DNA from: Xiphias gladius
Lineage: Eukaryota > Chordata > Actinopteri > Istiophoriformes > Xiphiidae
DNA: 64,000 bases
Assembly (NCBI RefSeq): GCF_016859285.1
Contig: NC_053407.1
Location: 21,416,715-21,480,714 of the forward strand
Direction of reading: 5' to 3'
Part shown: positions 21,944 through 34,805 of the stretch, piece by piece
Position numbering within the stretch: position 1 is the first letter of the stretch
Layout of the letters: every line of letters starts with the position of its first letter
Program-made: the position numbers and the translations under genes
The notes under the pieces: generated by a model
Databases searched by the model: none
What the model saw: the letters and a program-made list of their open reading frames with translations, nothing else
What the model was told of the DNA's origin: nothing

Positions 21944-24900
21944 TTAATCTATCCACCTGTAGCTTGGTTTGGGCCAGTTCTGAATCTGGACTTTGCTGGG
22001 ATCCACAGAGTCTAAGGTGAGCGTGGGGGCGATGGGGTGCGATGATGCCAGGGACAGCCGTGCAGCCAGGAGCCCCATCCGAACACAGCTGTCAGTGTCT
22101 TGCCGCCGGAGAATCCCTGCCATCAAAGCACCAGCAAGACTGCAGAGAGAGTGGGGATGAGTAACTTTGTTTCGTTTGAATTGTTCAGGCATGATTTTGT
22201 GAGAGAGAGAATAGAGGTCATGAGAAATGAGAAGAGGGTAAAATTGTAAGAGCAGGAGAAAAAGATAGGAGAAAAAGAAGGAAGAGAAAGTAGGTTAAGT
22301 AAATTTTTAAACACCTATCTCCTGCTCCTGATACATTCATTGTCTCTTCTGCGGTCACAGTCAGCGCTGGGTAGTGTACAGCACAAAGCTGTCTTCTCTG
22401 CAAACCCAAGTGCAGCAAAAATTATCTTCAGTTTTACTGTCCTAGTAATCATCATCATCTTCACTACCACTTTAAGTGCTAACTGTCCTTACCCTCTTCT
22501 GTTTCCTTGGCTGCAGGTTGACTGAGCCTCTATCATGCTCTCCACACACCAACACACCATTAGCCCCCAGAGTCACCACCACACAGTGAAGATGCTCCAG
22601 GAGGGGGCGCGAGAGAGCCACGGCAACATTCAGCACCTCCTCAAGACAGCTTGGAAACTCGGTCACTCCACAAGACAAAAACACATCCACAGCTAATATC
22701 ACACTGTTTGAAGTTTTCACAAGAAACCAAACTGTAACAGCTGTGAGTGGAAAAGTGTGACACCGTCTTTCCGTGGACTTCTGTTACCTTCAGGTGTTGG
22801 GATTCCCAGTGTTTTGTTCATGGTGCACAGCTCCGCCAGGTTCGGGGATGAATAGGAAAGAGACTTCCAGGCGTCTGACAGGAAGGGCTTACAAGCCTTT
22901 TCTGAATCCGTTGGCTCATACCAAACTGTTACACACATTGATGGTATTTCATCAAAATGAATGAAAGCTCGAATGATCTTTCATTATCATTTAGTGATTG
23001 CTCCTCATGCTTACCATTGATGTTGTGCTTTCTGGCAATACAACAAACATAGTCGATGGTGGAGACAGGGATATTTCCATCAAGACACACAAGAGTGGCT
23101 GATGAAAGCTGCTTCTCAAACTGTGACACCTATAAAAAGATATTCAAAGATAGAATAAAGAAATAGTAATTAAAGAAGTAAAGTTTATCTCTATAGCACC
23201 TTTTCAAACCAGAGGTGGTTCACAGATACACATAAAATACAACAATAATTTCAGGGATTGGCCAAAGATAGAGGAATAAAACAAAATATAAAATTAAATA
23301 GGGCTGGAACTAATGATTATTTTCATCACTGATTCTTCGATTGGTGTATAAAATGTCAAAAAACAGTCAAAAAAATGCCCATACCACTCTCCTAAAACCC
23401 AAACTGACATATTCAAACATCTTATTTTGTTCAAAACCCAAAGCTATTCAGTTTACGATCTTTTTAAGACAAAGAAAACCAAATAAGAAAAGGCGGCAGG
23501 GTAATCATTTAAACTCTTACACAAATGGTTGGGTTTTTAATAGCTGGAGAGTTAGTGAATGAGGAGATAATAGATTTAAAGATTCAATTACTTGTTGATT
23601 TGTCAACTCCTGCGCTTACTGGCGATAAAGCTAAGAACATCTTAAAAATACAAGTCCCAGAGTTCAGTTCAAAATGACATGGTTATCAATCATTTATTAA
23701 TGGATTATGTCATCACCTGTCATATGAGCATGCACGCAAATTATGTACAATGTCAGAATGTGTCGTCTTTTGAATTTTGTCCAGTACGTGTGTGCGTCAC
23801 CTGTAAATCCTTTGTGCACATCCATTGACAATACAAATTACTACCCCTTAGTTACCTCTGTAACTAATGAGCGTAATTTAATGGCTAAAGCACCATACCA
23901 TAAATAGTATCAAAATGTGGGTTTGATATGATGAAAATTTTAAGGATTATAACTTTTGATTCTGAATATTGTATTGGAACACCAATGCAGGACTAGTCTG
24001 ACTAAAGGGGAATGCCTTCGTCAGCAAAACTTACATACTGCTCTGTGATTTGCTGGTGAATGTCCATGTCTCCCAATCCAAGACTCAGTTCTCCACTCTC
24101 AGTGATGACAGCACAGTAAGTAGCTGTGGTTTGCTCTTGCACCCTGGCCACACCACTTGTGTTCTTACAGAAATAAGAGAAAGACAAGAACTTAACATTT
24201 ACATATTTAAGTAAAATGGACGATCAGCCGTTGATGTTCACATACCATATGTTTACAGTAGTTTAACACTGCATCACTGTGTGAATCAGCTCCAGTAGCT
24301 GAGATGAACAGAGGTCTGTGGCCTAATCGACTCAGAGAGTCTTACAGGAAAAAAACAAAGATATGAGTGTGAGACAGTCGGGTTTAAACTACAGTCGTGA
24401 TTATAATCAGATAAAAAAAACGTACCAGCAATGTTCCTTCCTACACCACCAAATGACAGACAGACACTTCCTGGGTTAGTCTGTCCAAACTGCAAGCAGT
24501 AACAAGTGTTCTCAGACGTCTACATTGTATGGTCTTACATTATCTGGAGTAGTGTGGATAAATATGTGTTGTAAATTAAACTTACATGAATTGTTTTCGT
24601 TTTTCCTTTAGCAATAAAATCCACATTTATTCCTCCTATGACGACCTGTAAAACAACAGCACTGCAGGGACTGTATTGTGCCAATATTTGACTACACACT
24701 GAAAAACTTGGAAAGAAGTCCATCATATCTGTTTATACTCACAATATCTGGTTCTGATTGTGACAAGTGTTTTCCAGAATGATGAGTTTTGCTTCTCAAC
24801 TTTCTCTCATTCATTTGTTTTGACAGTGCACAGGCTATCTGACTTCCAACTCTAGCATTGTTATGAATGAGAGCAATGTCTTGAAACACAACAAGTTAAG

Positions 24901-27900
24901 GATATTGTATTATAGCTCAAAGGTAATCAACAGTAGATATTAAAAGCCGCTGCCTTTTAACATTGCCAGCCTATGAGACAACACATTTATCAATCTTCTT
25001 TGTGCCTTTTTTTTCAAAGAATTTGATACGATCATATTTTCTGCGTGAGTTCTCAATGATTCAGATTTTCTGAAGGATACTGGCCTGGAGGGACTTTCCT
25101 TTAGTCAGCTCACTGACCTTCTGAAGAATGAATGGCGTCACATCTCTGCCTGTGATACCTTTAGCACTGAGTGAATCAAAAAGACAACAGAAAGTGATCA
25201 TATTTTAATCTTAAAAACAATCTGTTTGATTAACTTTGTCATCAACACAAAGAAAACCGGACAAATTTTCCACTGATGTCACTGACTTACTATCTCAAAG
25301 AAATGGCTGCTGAGAAAGCAACACAACAGACTACCACAGAGACTTTCTCTACCTTGCCTCTGTCACAGCAGCCTGTATAGCTTCTTCTATCTGTTGGCCT
25401 GCAGCTGCATGCTCCTCTGGGATGGGCACCGCCAACAGGACACCACTTTCAAGACCCAGGGACAGGGCGCTCGCTGAAACACATAAAAAACAGACATACA
25501 GACTAATAACAAAATAATAACAAGACAAACCAACCGTACAATGGGTATCCTGAGTTAATCATATTCTGTATCTAACATAGTATTTGTTAAGATAGAGCCT
25601 GGCAAAATTAAGTGATGGTGCGCATTGAATCTGTTAAGGCTCAAGGAAATTAAGAATCTCCAGGATATAAAATGTTGATATACCAATGAGTTTTGCAGCC
25701 TCCGCAGGGTTGCCGACTTGGCAAGGGGAAGTGAATCCGCTTTGTGGAGAGAAGAACGCTGGGAAATTCTTTGACTTTCCATAAGTGGCCACACAGACAC
25801 CCTGTGTCTCCTGATTAAAGATACACAGCAGAAGAAATGCCCAGTAGTACAGGGATTTTAGTTTAAATCACACGTCTCAGTCAATATGATATAAAAACAT
25901 TGCTAATACATATTTTGCTGTTTAGAGTATTCACTCAAATGGGAAACACAGAACCTGATCTGCCATTGTAACCATTTGATTTTCTGAAAAACGTTCTCAA
26001 TATTCATACAAGGAATTCAAGGGTGCGACCGATGTCCAGAATAGATTTGACCCCAGCAGAGACCACAGCAATGGGAGTCTTGCCCAGCTCTGTCAAATCT
26101 GCACTGATGTCCAGACCTGGAGGAATAATCATGTGATGGTAAGCCTTTACATCTCTACTATGGTACTTTGAATAGTGTGAACATCAAAGTCACTATCTTG
26201 ACAGTTTTGTTGTTTTTACACATGAAGGCCTTCCTCAGAGTGAACTATCCCGTCACCAGGTGGGCTGGCCCTTAAGCAGCCTAATCTCTTCATTGTCTTT
26301 ATCATTAAATCCAGATTGACATAAAATAGTTGGTACAGTTGATGCTGGCATTGTTCACTCTGAGGAAGACCTCTGTGTGAAAGGAGGCTAAAACCATCCA
26401 GTCTGTCTGTTTTCATGGTTTGTTAAGAGAAATAAGTTGTCCTTATAGCTACAAGGTATCAGTATGTCCAAAGGTCAGATTGTTATTTCCAACATGGTGC
26501 GTGTCAGCTTACTGTTTTCACCATCTCTGTGAACTCCTCCAATGCCCCCTGTGACAAACACAGGGATGCCAGCTCGATGTGCCGCTATCATAGTGGCTGA
26601 CACTGTCGTTCCTCCGGACAGGCCCTGAGGAAATAACATACACATACAGGACTGCGTGCACAACACCGCAATGAATAATAAACTCAGGTAATCAAAGTGG
26701 ATGAGACCCTGCAAACAGTTCAGCCTTCATGTAGTTTAGACACGGACTTAACCACACGAAGTGGTGGAATTTAACTATGTACATTTACTAAATTACTGTA
26801 CTTAAGTATGGATTTTAGGTTCTTGTACTTAACTTTATTTTCATTTTCTCCTATCCTATTTCATACTTTCACTCTTTTATATTTTAGAAGGAAATATTTA
26901 ATAAAAATACTTTTTACTCCATTATAATTATTTCATTTCAATTATTTCTAGTTTCCTTTCAGATTTGACGTGACAAAAACATATGATACAGTTATATCAG
27001 ATGATGCAGTGCTATACAAATAATCTACCCAGTAGTTCTGTATAGAAAGTATCTAAAATTGGCTCAACATTGATGAACTGCAACATAAAAATGTTGCTAC
27101 ATGTATTTGTTAGTGATAAAAACAGAATAATATAACAATCTGAAAGGAGCTATTCTGCATAATGAGAACTTTTGATACTTTAAGTGCATTTTGCTGATAA
27201 TATTTCTGAACTTTTACTTAAGTAGGATTGTGAACTTAGGACTTTTACTTGAAAGGGAGAATTTTTAGACTATGGTATTTCTACTTTTGCTTAAGTACCA
27301 CTGTCTGAATGCTTCTTCCACCACTTTGAAGTAATTATCTGAGTTGAATGTATTGCAGTCTCACTTTGCTGACGACGTATGGCAGATCACGGCGGGAGAC
27401 CTTCAGGGAGCTCTTGCAGCGGGCGAGGTGGTCAAGCTCCTCTGGCGACAGACCAACGTGGACCTTGCCCTCGATCACTCCAACCGTGGCTGGAGTGACC
27501 CCTTCAGCACGTACAATAGCCTCCACCTCCTTTGCCGTGCTGGACAGATACATTAATGGTGCTCATTATCATTGCTTAAAACAACTAGGTATTGGCTGCA
27601 GGTATCAGTGCTTGTTGACACTTGGGGTTATTCAGGGTACCTCAGGTTGTGTGGATAGGGCATGCCATGTGTGATAATAGTGCTCTCAAGGGCAACCACT
27701 GGTTTGTTTTCTGCCAACGCTTGTGACACAGATGGATGAACTCTGATGAGGCTGTCTGAGAGAAGAGGTCAGGGTGAATTCACAAATCATCCTCCTCATT
27801 ATTGCCATTGTGCCATGAGAAAATGCATTTACCATTTTTGCAACATTTGCTCTGATAAGTTGTAATTCCTCTTCTCAGGATGAGTGCAGGGGCTCTCTTC

Positions 27901-27920
27901 AGCAAGCTAATTCTGTTCAT
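21944..27920 (-). CDS. Bifunctional pseudouridine-catabolism enzyme: PsuG-type glycosidase + PfkB kinase
   Basis: The kinase part phosphorylates pseudouridine; the glycosidase part splits pseudouridine 5'-phosphate into uracil and ribose 5-phosphate. Eighteen coding exons on minus: 27920-27833, 27755-27641, 27539-27365, 26624-26513, 26116-26010, 25810-25684, 25473-25353, 25166-25081, 24879-24743, 24645-24586, 24489-24426, 24340-24246, 24163-24035, 23129-23015, 22925-22788, 22665-22493, 22388-22315, 22139-21944. Phases all close to 703 residues. Residues 1-25 are Arg/Lys-rich with no acidic residue, like a mitochondrial presequence. Glycosidase motifs: [11 protein letters not shown] (Glu53) and [15 protein letters not shown] (Lys187, the presumed catalytic lysine). 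The kinase begins near residue 357 with [11 protein letters not shown], then SFGGVGRN, and carries the catalytic NVSGAGD (Asp638). The domain order matches the fungal and fish bifunctional proteins; mammals appear to lack it. A minus-strand AATAAA lies at 21769-21774. Confidence 0.95.
23303..23610. repeat. Interspersed element, family 2
   Basis: It starts agggctggaactaatgatta and contains ttcatcactgattcttcgat. It lies in an intron of the pseudouridine gene. Confidence 0.65.
26758..27327. repeat. Non-autonomous DNA element with gtggtggaa inverted ends, family 4
   Basis: It begins agtggtggaatttaacta and ends cttcttccaccact, so terminal inverted repeats are visible. The inner text is rich in tacttaagtac-type steps. 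It lies in an intron of the pseudouridine gene. Confidence 0.75.
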
Positions 27921-29577
27921 TTTGAGAGTGACACTGAAATCATGAAGAAGTTTTAAATTTTAGAGTCAAAAAAGCAGTGTCAGCCGATCCTCATTGTTAA
28001 ATCACCTGGAGTAGATCAACTGTCTTTCAATCTTGCAGCCTGATACTGTGATTGATTTATTAGTGGCAAGCCCTGGTAGTTATCTGCATTAATACCAGTG
28101 TTTGGGAGGTGAATTTTTAATTGTTTGACATGATCAGATGACATTTGTAGTACCTAGGCAATGCTAGTCTAAACAAGAATGAACAAGAGTGAACGTCAAG
28201 AGAAATTACATTTACTTTCTAATTGTCTGATTAAAGTTTAAAACAAAAACACAAAACGCTAAACAAAAAACAATGAGCAGACAATGATTGTCACCTCTGC
28301 AAGTCTCTTCATCAACATCCAAACCTTACAATCCCACAACATTATATAGAAAAAGGACATCGCGGTGACTCAGTCAAAGCCCAATCTTCACAGTTCTTCA
28401 AAATAAAATGCAAACACCAATGCTCTAAATGGACTATAAGGTTGTTTTTGTTCCTAAGTTAACTTCATGCAGACTCCTTTATTTGGTAGGAAAAGTGTAT
28501 CTAACTTAAGTTCTGTGTAGACAAATCTTTTAAAAAAATGTATAGGTGACACAGGATGTGCTTTTCAAAATCAAAACAATAAACAACATTACCTCAGTTT
28601 CTTGAAGGAAATATCAAATAGACTCCCAAAGCTGTATCACACCCTGCAGTGTGTTTTCTGTCACTGCAAGGCACAAGTCCTAGTCAGCCATTGTGATGAT
28701 TTTCTTTGCTCCAGTTATTTGGGACACATTCCCACCACCCTCCCCCCTTTGGGGCCACTCTCAAAAACTGACACCCAAATTCCAGAGACAGGGTCTGTAT
28801 TGTTATCTTTTCCTCCTACTTAACTGCATCTATGCACTGCAGATTGTTAGCTGAAATGTATAACACCGGCAGTAACTCACGAGAGACAAAAAGGAGAAAA
28901 AGAAAAAAAGAAAGAAATTTTTTTTTAAAAGTGTACGGCTCTTTTTGTGTCAACACTGTAATTTTTACACCTTTAATTTTTAATCTAATATCTCATCAAT
29001 GAAATAGAGGAGTAGAGACACATCAATAATTACAGACCCAAATTACACAAAAACCCATCTGAAAATCTGCATCAATCGACAGTAAAGAAGTCATCAACAT
29101 TAACTCATTTCTGGAAAAAACATGCTCTGTGCTGTATTTACCTGCGGTGGAAATATTGACTACTTAATCAAAACACCCATGCTTTCAGACGTCAAAAAGT
29201 TGTTTACACATTACATTCAATCAGGTCACTATAAAAAAATTTCTGTCTCCACAAACAGAGTTTAGTACTTACCTTCTTCAGTGCAACAAAAATTTTAGAA
29301 ACTTTGCCCAGAAGTCTGAACTTTGACCCCAAACACTGTTTACACAGCCCACAAGCATCAACCACAGATCACTGTGGTCTGAACTACTGTGGAATTGTCT
29401 CCTGGAGAACACGAGTGCAACTTATAATAATAATAAAAATACTGCAGTACAGATATCTAGACAAGCAAATATTTAATCTGGTACAACATACTGTATATAA
29501 CAACAAAAGCATGTCTGTTTGGAAAAAAATCCACGTAGATATTCCTTATAAAGGTTGCAAAGAAGCGATAAGTGTTC
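27921..29577. other. Intergenic: upstream of the pseudouridine gene, downstream of il17ra
   Basis: No coding exon was recognised. It must contain the promoter of the bifunctional pseudouridine gene (minus strand), but no TATA box or CpG-rich segment identifies it. Confidence 0.4.
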
Positions 29578-29790
29578 CTACAAGTTTTCTGCCTCAATAT
29601 GACATCTAACAACTAATTCCTTGCTCTTTATTTCATGGTCAGTTTCATAATTGTTAGTATCCACTGGGGAGTTCAACTGTGAATTTCTCTCAGCAGATTT
29701 CTGTTGTTCTTCAGAAGTTGTCATGGAATTTGGCCTCTGAATCATGAAATAGTTGCCATCAAACTGCACGACGGATGGACTGTCCTCCAT
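29578..29790 (-). other. Open frame just beyond the il17ra stop, different frame
   Basis: A 70-codon frame starts 107 bases after the il17ra stop codon. Its composition looks protein-like (FDGNYFMIQRPNSMTTSEEQ). It is not in frame with the receptor. A pyrimidine-rich AG (gatttcattag) lies upstream at about 29810-29820, and an AATAAA signal (minus) lies inside it at 29627-29632. It may be ordinary 3' untranslated sequence or the remnant of a longer cytoplasmic tail. Confidence 0.3.
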
Positions 29791-29897
29791 ATTTTCCTCT
29801 TGATCATCTCAAGACCCTAATGAAATCAAATCAAACTGGCTGCACGGCCTCAACAATAAGACAACTGAATTCCACTGAGGAGCACATTTGGAGCTGT

Positions 29898-32800
29898 TCA
29901 GCCATGTAAAGGGGCTGCTTTGTCTGCAGTGAAATCACTTCCTTGTGTCTTTACATGGGTGGCATCAGGTACAGAATATGAGGTATGTGAGGTTACATCA
30001 TCATGGATTTCAGCTGAGGTCTCCTCAACCTCCAGCTCTGAGCTCTCCAGTAATTGATCTTCAAACCACTGTGGATGCTTCAGCTGGTATGCACGGAAAG
30101 CCTTTATAGCATCCTGCAGGGCCCTACCTGAGGGGCACTGATGATACTCGTCCTCTGAAAGCCCTTCAATGTGATTCACTCGGCCTGGTTCATGCTTTTC
30201 TGTGTCCAGGATTCTGAAAAAGAGCTCATCAAAGTGTTTCATCAGCTTGTACCGTACTGTAATTTTGAAAGGTGAAGGAACATCCTTTTCTGAACAAATA
30301 TCATCAAAATAAGCCACTAAGTATTTTTCAAAGGATGCAGATCGGATAAACTGGGGGACCATGAGGGTGAGGGCTGGAGTGAGCATGTCACCTACAGGTG
30401 AGCAGACGTCCTCTCTCAGAAAAACCTGTTTGTCACCGCACATGGCTCTCCATTTGGCCTGTACTCCTGGTGAGCACAGGATTAGTATCTTATCTGAAGA
30501 GCTTTCTATTTGCTCTCGGTGCCAGGCCAACCACTGAATGCTTCCCAGCACACCCAGTCTTGAAGAGTCCAGCAGATCCAGGACTGCTTCAGTGCCGCAT
30601 TTGGTCGCCAGGAAGTCACAAAGCTTGAGGACTATGTTTTTGTACAATGGGTGGTCAAGGGAGTAGATGATGAGGACTCGTTTCCCCTCATGCACTCGAA
30701 AACCCTCTGGTTGGTCTTTGGCAGGAGATGAAGATATGTCCACAGAATCTGAGAGAAGGATGCAATCAGCGGATTATTTTTGTATTCAAGTTTTGTTTTC
30801 TATTCAATACAGTTCATTTATAAGAGGGCAAACCTTTATGAGATGCTGTCCACAGTAAATACAAAAGACAAGCATTAATGACAAGCAGCCCCACAACTGC
30901 CTTTACAATTAAAGTCCGTGGTTGATAATCTAAAAAACAAACATACATATGATTAGCTAAATACCTCTACAAATACAAAAAGTGAATTAAAATATCATTA
31001 GGCCAGTGATTCCCAACCTGTGGATCGGGGCCCCTCCACTGGGTCACGAGATAAATCTCAGGGGCTTGTGAGATGATTAATGTGGTAGGAAAGGAAAAAA
31101 ATAATGACGTTCTGCCACATAAATTTGCATCAATTTTCGGTATTTTGTCTAATCTTTGCTTTTTAGTGAAATACAGGATTATTTCGCCTCTTTTGGTCTC
31201 AAAAAATATTCAAATCAGACAATCTGAGAAGTTTAGAAGTCAAAACTCAAAGACTGCAACAAAGGGTCACAAGTGAACAGTGCTTTATTTTAACGAGTCA
31301 CGGGCCAAAAAGGTTGGGAACCACTGATTTATTTGCAGTATCATATAGTCATCGATAATCTACCACACTGTAGAATATGTGTGAAAAATTGTACTTACAA
31401 GGGCAGTAACTGATTAATTTCTTGGAGCGCCGACAGTCTGTTCTGCATCGCATAAAATGTGGCTGAATCTTTGAAACAACAGAGTAAGGTCAACTTTGGA
31501 TGTTCTACCTCTGCAAGGTGACATCGTTAAGTGGTAGGGATGGGACATTAAATTAAAACTGAACTCACTGTTAACGAGATTTCACATTGTGAGAGCTGCC
31601 ACAAATCAAGCTCAAATGTCACATTCAGTGATGTTTCATTTTCCTGTTTGTTTAATGGGATAACAAAATGCATACTGGCTTAATGCAGTCACTATACAGT
31701 ATATCTTGCTAAACAAGCACTAAATCATATAATGATAGTACACACCATGTCTTACAGCACAGTTATTCTTGTCATCATTGGTAAAATAACTGACATGTTC
31801 ACCATATTTACCTTTGAGACATTCTTTGAATAGTGGAAAGCCTGGCTCTGGATGGAGACTTGGTAGCTCTCTGAATACTGTGCTGCCTCAAAACCCACCA
31901 CCACAGACAGCTTTTTATGTTCCTTATCAACAGACATAGCAGCGGTCATGTTAGGCTCCCACATACTACCTGAAATAACAAAACGGACAGACTACAATGT
32001 CTATATGGTCCAGGATTTCTTTGGGTGCTCCATTAAAACTTGTGAGACGGAAAGAACATAAAATTTACCATTTTCAAGACAGATCTGGGCTGTTTGGATT
32101 CTGCTGTCACCACATCCTGGCAATGACAGTGAATATGTCAAGAAGCTGATTAGAATGGTTCAGTTGTTGTTGTAGTGGATTTAAGTATCAAATCAGTCAG
32201 TGCACTGTGGTAATGATACCTGTAAAACTTCTATTATAAGCACACAATTTAGTCATACCGGATAGAATAAGAGCACACAATCAGTATAATCAGCAAATAC
32301 AGAACACTTTTAAAGTGAAACTGAAAATTAGAGCTGCAACAGTTAGACAATTAGAGCTGCAACAATTAATTGACAGACAGACAAAAAAAGATTCATTATT
32401 TAAGTCATTTTCAAGAAAAAAAATCCAAAAAATATCTATGGTCTCACTTTCTCCAGTGGGAGAATTTGCTCCTTTTTTTTTTTACATTATAGTAAATTGA
32501 ATATCTTTGGGTTTTCAACTTTTTCACAAAAGAATCACACAAAAGAAGACATTTGGTTAGATCATTAATTCATGTATTGATTAAAATTTAACTGATAATG
32601 AAAATGACCGTTAGTTGCAGCCCTATAGTAAGTAATAAGAGAAGCAATTGGGCAAAGAAAACAAAACGAAAACACAAAATTACACAACACAGAAGATTTT
32701 CCACAGACCAAAGAGCTGTAGGCTAAAGCCACAGCTTACTATGCCTTACAATACACTACCTATTTTACATGAAAAGTGATATCAGACAATAGCTAACTGT

Positions 32801-34616
32801 ATTCTCAGCATGGTAAATACCTTAACCAATTTCTCCTTGCTTTTTCATGCACACTTTAGTGATCTAGCTTTGGTGGAAACTCACCTGGGAGGGTAATTTG
32901 CTTTCTGATGCTGTAGCCTCCACTCTTGGGCTCTGGCAAATTAACAACTGACACCGAATATGTATGCCCAGGCTCTACCACAACTCCATCCAAGGAAAAT
33001 GTCCACTAACGAAGAAAATAGAATCGCAGGTGTCTAATTTGTTAAAACAACTTGTACTGTATATTGGTTGGTATGGTTATAGTAAAAGTTAAACAAATAC
33101 GTTTCTGTCTTACCCTCTTATGGTTTGGATTCAGCTGTTGGTGGATGTTGTAAGAAAACCGGGCACAAATACTCTGATTTGTACTTTCATCCAGAACATT
33201 TATCTCTGATCCATGAAGGCTTAATATACCTGCTGTGAATAGAAGAAAGTGTACATTTTATATGAATGCTATCTCTCGCCTTCGATGAAAGACTGGCTGG
33301 TTTACATTTTTTATTTGATGCATTTTAAAATATGATCAACAAAAAACAACACTGTAGTTTTAAAATACAGTATGATACTTTTTCTGGTCACAGAACTGCA
33401 GAGTTTAGCATTACTTACCATCTGACTTTAGTTTCCATATCACATTCATAACAGGGACAGTCCCATGTTTGTCGATCCCGACTCCCACATGTTCAGGACC
33501 CCACTCTGGGCCGGTAGGAGCACGTTGTATGACCATGCGTTTGTCTGAACAGTTATCTGGCATTTAGGGAATCATGTATACATTATTATGTTTCAAATAA
33601 AATTCACGGATGAGTACTTATGTGCAATGCTGGAAAGTAGCCTACAGACATACAATCTATGTACTCAAGTACTGCACTTAGGTACAGTTTTGAGTTACTT
33701 CACTTGAATTTTTCTATTTAATGCTACTTTATACTTATACTCTATATTGTATTGGAAAAATACAAAATATAATCAACAAATAGATTAAGATGCGCTATTA
33801 TAGATTAAGATAAGACTTTATTGATCATTTATCGAAAATTCACAACTTACTGTACCAAGCTGTAATTAAAATTAGCCGAACCCTGCAGCTGCATCATTAA
33901 AGTGATGTACACACTAACCCCTAAAATATTTACAATATAAAAACATAACACACATTATTCTGAAATGGAATATTATGGATATTTATTAATTTTACAGTTG
34001 GTGACTTAAATATAGTTTGATACTATTAGCTTTGTACTTTAACTCTAAGTCAAATCTTGAATGCAAGACTTTTACTTGTAACAGAGTATTGTCACACAGT
34101 GGGAGTGCGACATTTACTTCAGAAAAAAAGATCTGGGTACTTCTGCTGCCATTCCTATTTGTATGGGCAGATGAATCATATAAATGTCAAATAAAAATTG
34201 ATATATTAATTCTCAAATTATTCCACCTTACTAAGAGTAACACCAAGTCACTTTGAAACATTTTGGAGAAACGAAACAGTCAAATGCAGAGATACTGACT
34301 ATTTACCAAAAAAATATTTCTACTCTCAAAATATTGGTTGAATTCCTCTCTATGTATACAGTAAGTGTTTGAACTTCATTCTAGTGATTTGATAAATAAG
34401 ACACTCACTGATTTTGCAGTAGTCAAGACCCTGGAAAAAAAAAAAACAAGATATGAAAAAACACATACAAGGTGACTTCATGAAGCTAGGACTATAAATC
34501 TACTTCAATTAATTTCTGTAAGATTGCTTGTATATACATACATACATATATACATATACGTATATATATATACAAACATACATACACATATATAAACGCA
34601 TATACATATACATATA

Positions 34617-34675
<59 letters not shown>

Positions 34676-34805
34676 TCAAACTTTGTACAACAGATTGAAT
34701 CCTCACCGGTTGACTGCAATCCAGACTTTTGTTCAGAATCCAAAGAGAAGATGACACTGTGAGTCCAGCACTCAAACAAAAACAGAAAAAAGGAACACGG
34801 ATCAT
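29898..34805 (-). CDS. il17ra: Interleukin-17 receptor A-like receptor
   Basis: Cytokine receptor chain for IL-17 family ligands; its SEFIR domain recruits Act1. Ten coding exons on minus: 34805-34707, 34430-34409, 33556-33419, 33229-33114, 33005-32885, 32116-32069, 31969-31812, 31468-31399, 30929-30834, 30748-29898, giving 572 residues. Residues 1-20 are a hydrophobic signal peptide (VPFFCFCLSAGLTVSSS). The ectodomain begins LDCSQPGLDYCK, as in IL17RA. One membrane helix lies in exon 9 (LIVKAVVGLLVINACLLYLL, about 264-283). The SEFIR domain starts at KRVLIIYSLDHPLYKNIVLK (about residue 311), with the tract IQWLAWHREQIE. The post-SEFIR region contains SPSGRALQDAIKAF-like sequence and PQWFEDQ. 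Mammalian IL17RA is over 850 residues, so the tail here is short. An out-of-frame open stretch follows the stop. I cannot decide which teleost il17ra paralogue this is. Confidence 0.9.
31003..31326. repeat. hAT-like non-autonomous element in il17ra intron
   Basis: Terminal inverted repeats cagtgattcccaacc (31003) and ggttgggaaccactg (31312-31326) match the hAT-type end sequence. No target duplication is obvious. Confidence 0.7.
32325..32625. repeat. Interspersed element, family 2, in il17ra intron
   Basis: It starts attagagctgcaac (partly doubled) and ends gttagttgcagccctata, so both inverted ends are visible. Confidence 0.7.
33620..34110. repeat. Family 4 element fragment interrupted by another repeat
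   Basis: The 33620-33775 part (ctcaagtactgcacttaggt) and the 34020-34110 part (gcaagacttttacttgtaac) match the two ends of the element at 26758. Between them, about 33795-33950 begins agataagactttattgatca, another common fish repeat. Confidence 0.55.
34530..34675. repeat. TA/CATA/CA simple repeat in il17ra intron 1
   Basis: Alternating tatata, acata, catata and cacaca runs. Spurious open frames rich in Tyr/Ile/Cys/Val come from it. Confidence 0.9.

Noticed and set aside
34492-34805. Two long Tyr/Ile/Val/Cys frames on minus
   Set aside because: Most of both frames is translated simple repeat; only the first 33 codons of the second (34805-34707) are real, as il17ra exon 1.
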